A stretch of 10,433 nucleotides of DNA, taken from NCBI GenBank assembly GCA_024811115.1, contig JAKOGH010000010.1, forward strand, positions 1 through 10,433, in the 5' to 3' direction. The DNA is from Terana coerulea (lineage: Eukaryota > Basidiomycota > Agaricomycetes > Polyporales > Phanerochaetaceae). The translations under genes and the position numbers were made by a program. How positions within the stretch are numbered: position 1 is the first letter of the stretch; the number at the start of each line of letters is the position of its first letter. Positions 10,147 through 10,433 of this stretch are shown one piece after another. Below the pieces are notes generated by a model. The model was given only the letters and a program-made list of their open reading frames with translations, was not told the origin of the DNA and ran no database searches.

Positions 10147-10433
10147 CTAAAGTCGTGAGAAACTCATCCAAATGCGTAGGGTCGTGTTTATCGGGAGGTC
10201 TTTCGTCCGACCCTCGCTTTTGTTTCGCACTCCCGCATCAACCGACGCGAGCCCTTCCTGTGCGCGCAACGCCTCCGGCGCGGGAGCATCGTGTTCCTGG
10301 CCCTCCACGTCCTTCTCCCCGCGCCGCGCCATCTTCTTCCTCCTCAGATGCTCCTTGCCCTGCCTCTTCAGCTCCTGATCATCCGCCCGATTGAGTTCGT
10401 GCTGCTCGATCATGAACACGGACGCAAGGAACG
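10147..10433 (-). CDS. C-terminal part of an unidentified charged protein (runs off the edge)
   Basis: The frame is open from the window edge (TFLASVFMIEQHELNRADDQ) to a TAG at 10149-10147, about 94 codons. It is rich in Lys, Arg and Glu (ELKRQGKEHLRRKKMARRGEKD), which looks like a helical, highly basic segment just after a short hydrophobic stretch (FLASVFMI). That could be the end of a membrane span followed by a soluble tail. The first part has GC-rich third positions, as real exons here do. The last 25 or so codons (from about 10225 down) look less coding, and the frame may really end by splicing: GTGCGA on the minus strand near 10226 and CTTTAG at about 10147 could bound an intron. The first internal Met codon is not an assured start, since the frame continues upstream. 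I do not recognise the family. Confidence 0.5.
   Translation of the reverse strand, partial: FLASVFMIEQHELNRADDQELKRQGKEHLRRKKMARRGEKDVEGQEHDAPAPEALRAQEGLASVDAGVRNKSEGRTKDLPINTTLRIWMSFSRL

Overview
The window looks like nuclear DNA of a filamentous basidiomycete (Agaricomycetes-like). The real genes are eukaryotic, GC-rich and cut by very short introns (53-63 bases in most cases, GTGAGT/GTAAGT-type donors, CTGAC/CTCAAC-like branch sites). One gene is a fungal-type glutamine:fructose-6-phosphate aminotransferase whose protein tracks yeast Gfa1 closely. No bacterial-style operons, rRNA, tRNA or CRISPR array was found. The species cannot be named from the sequence alone.

Layout. Bases 1-2460 hold no gene I can support. 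At 2461-2904 (+) a three-exon gene encodes a 101-residue protein with an N-terminal hydrophobic segment and a charged tail. At 3323-4125 lies an 803-bp non-autonomous DNA transposon: 20-bp perfect terminal inverted repeats, a perfect 10-bp target-site duplication outside them, internal subterminal repeats, an AT-richer core and no transposase. At 4508-6528 (+) is a large Ser/Pro-rich protein with one C2H2 zinc finger near its C-terminal third, probably a transcription factor. It is preceded by a likely 5'-UTR intron. Converging on it from the right, at 9454-7152 (-), is GFA1 in five exons, with a probable 5'-UTR intron and a TATA-like box upstream. At the right edge (10433-10147, -) is the C-terminal end of an unrecognised, strongly charged protein.

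The genes do not form an evident pathway. GFA1 makes glucosamine-6-phosphate, the first committed step to UDP-GlcNAc and hence chitin and glycoproteins. The zinc-finger gene is its convergent neighbour, and no functional link is visible.

The main oddity is a set of small reading-frame breaks. GFA1 has two (a missing 2 bases near 8459-8467 and a missing 1 base near 7645-7649), each inside a strongly conserved stretch where no intron fits. The zinc-finger gene has three places where the frame steps by one base; each can be explained by one base lost from a short homopolymer or, less simply, by an unusual intron. All five are net losses, which points to consensus deletion errors in the assembly more than to gene decay, since every GFA1 catalytic motif is intact.
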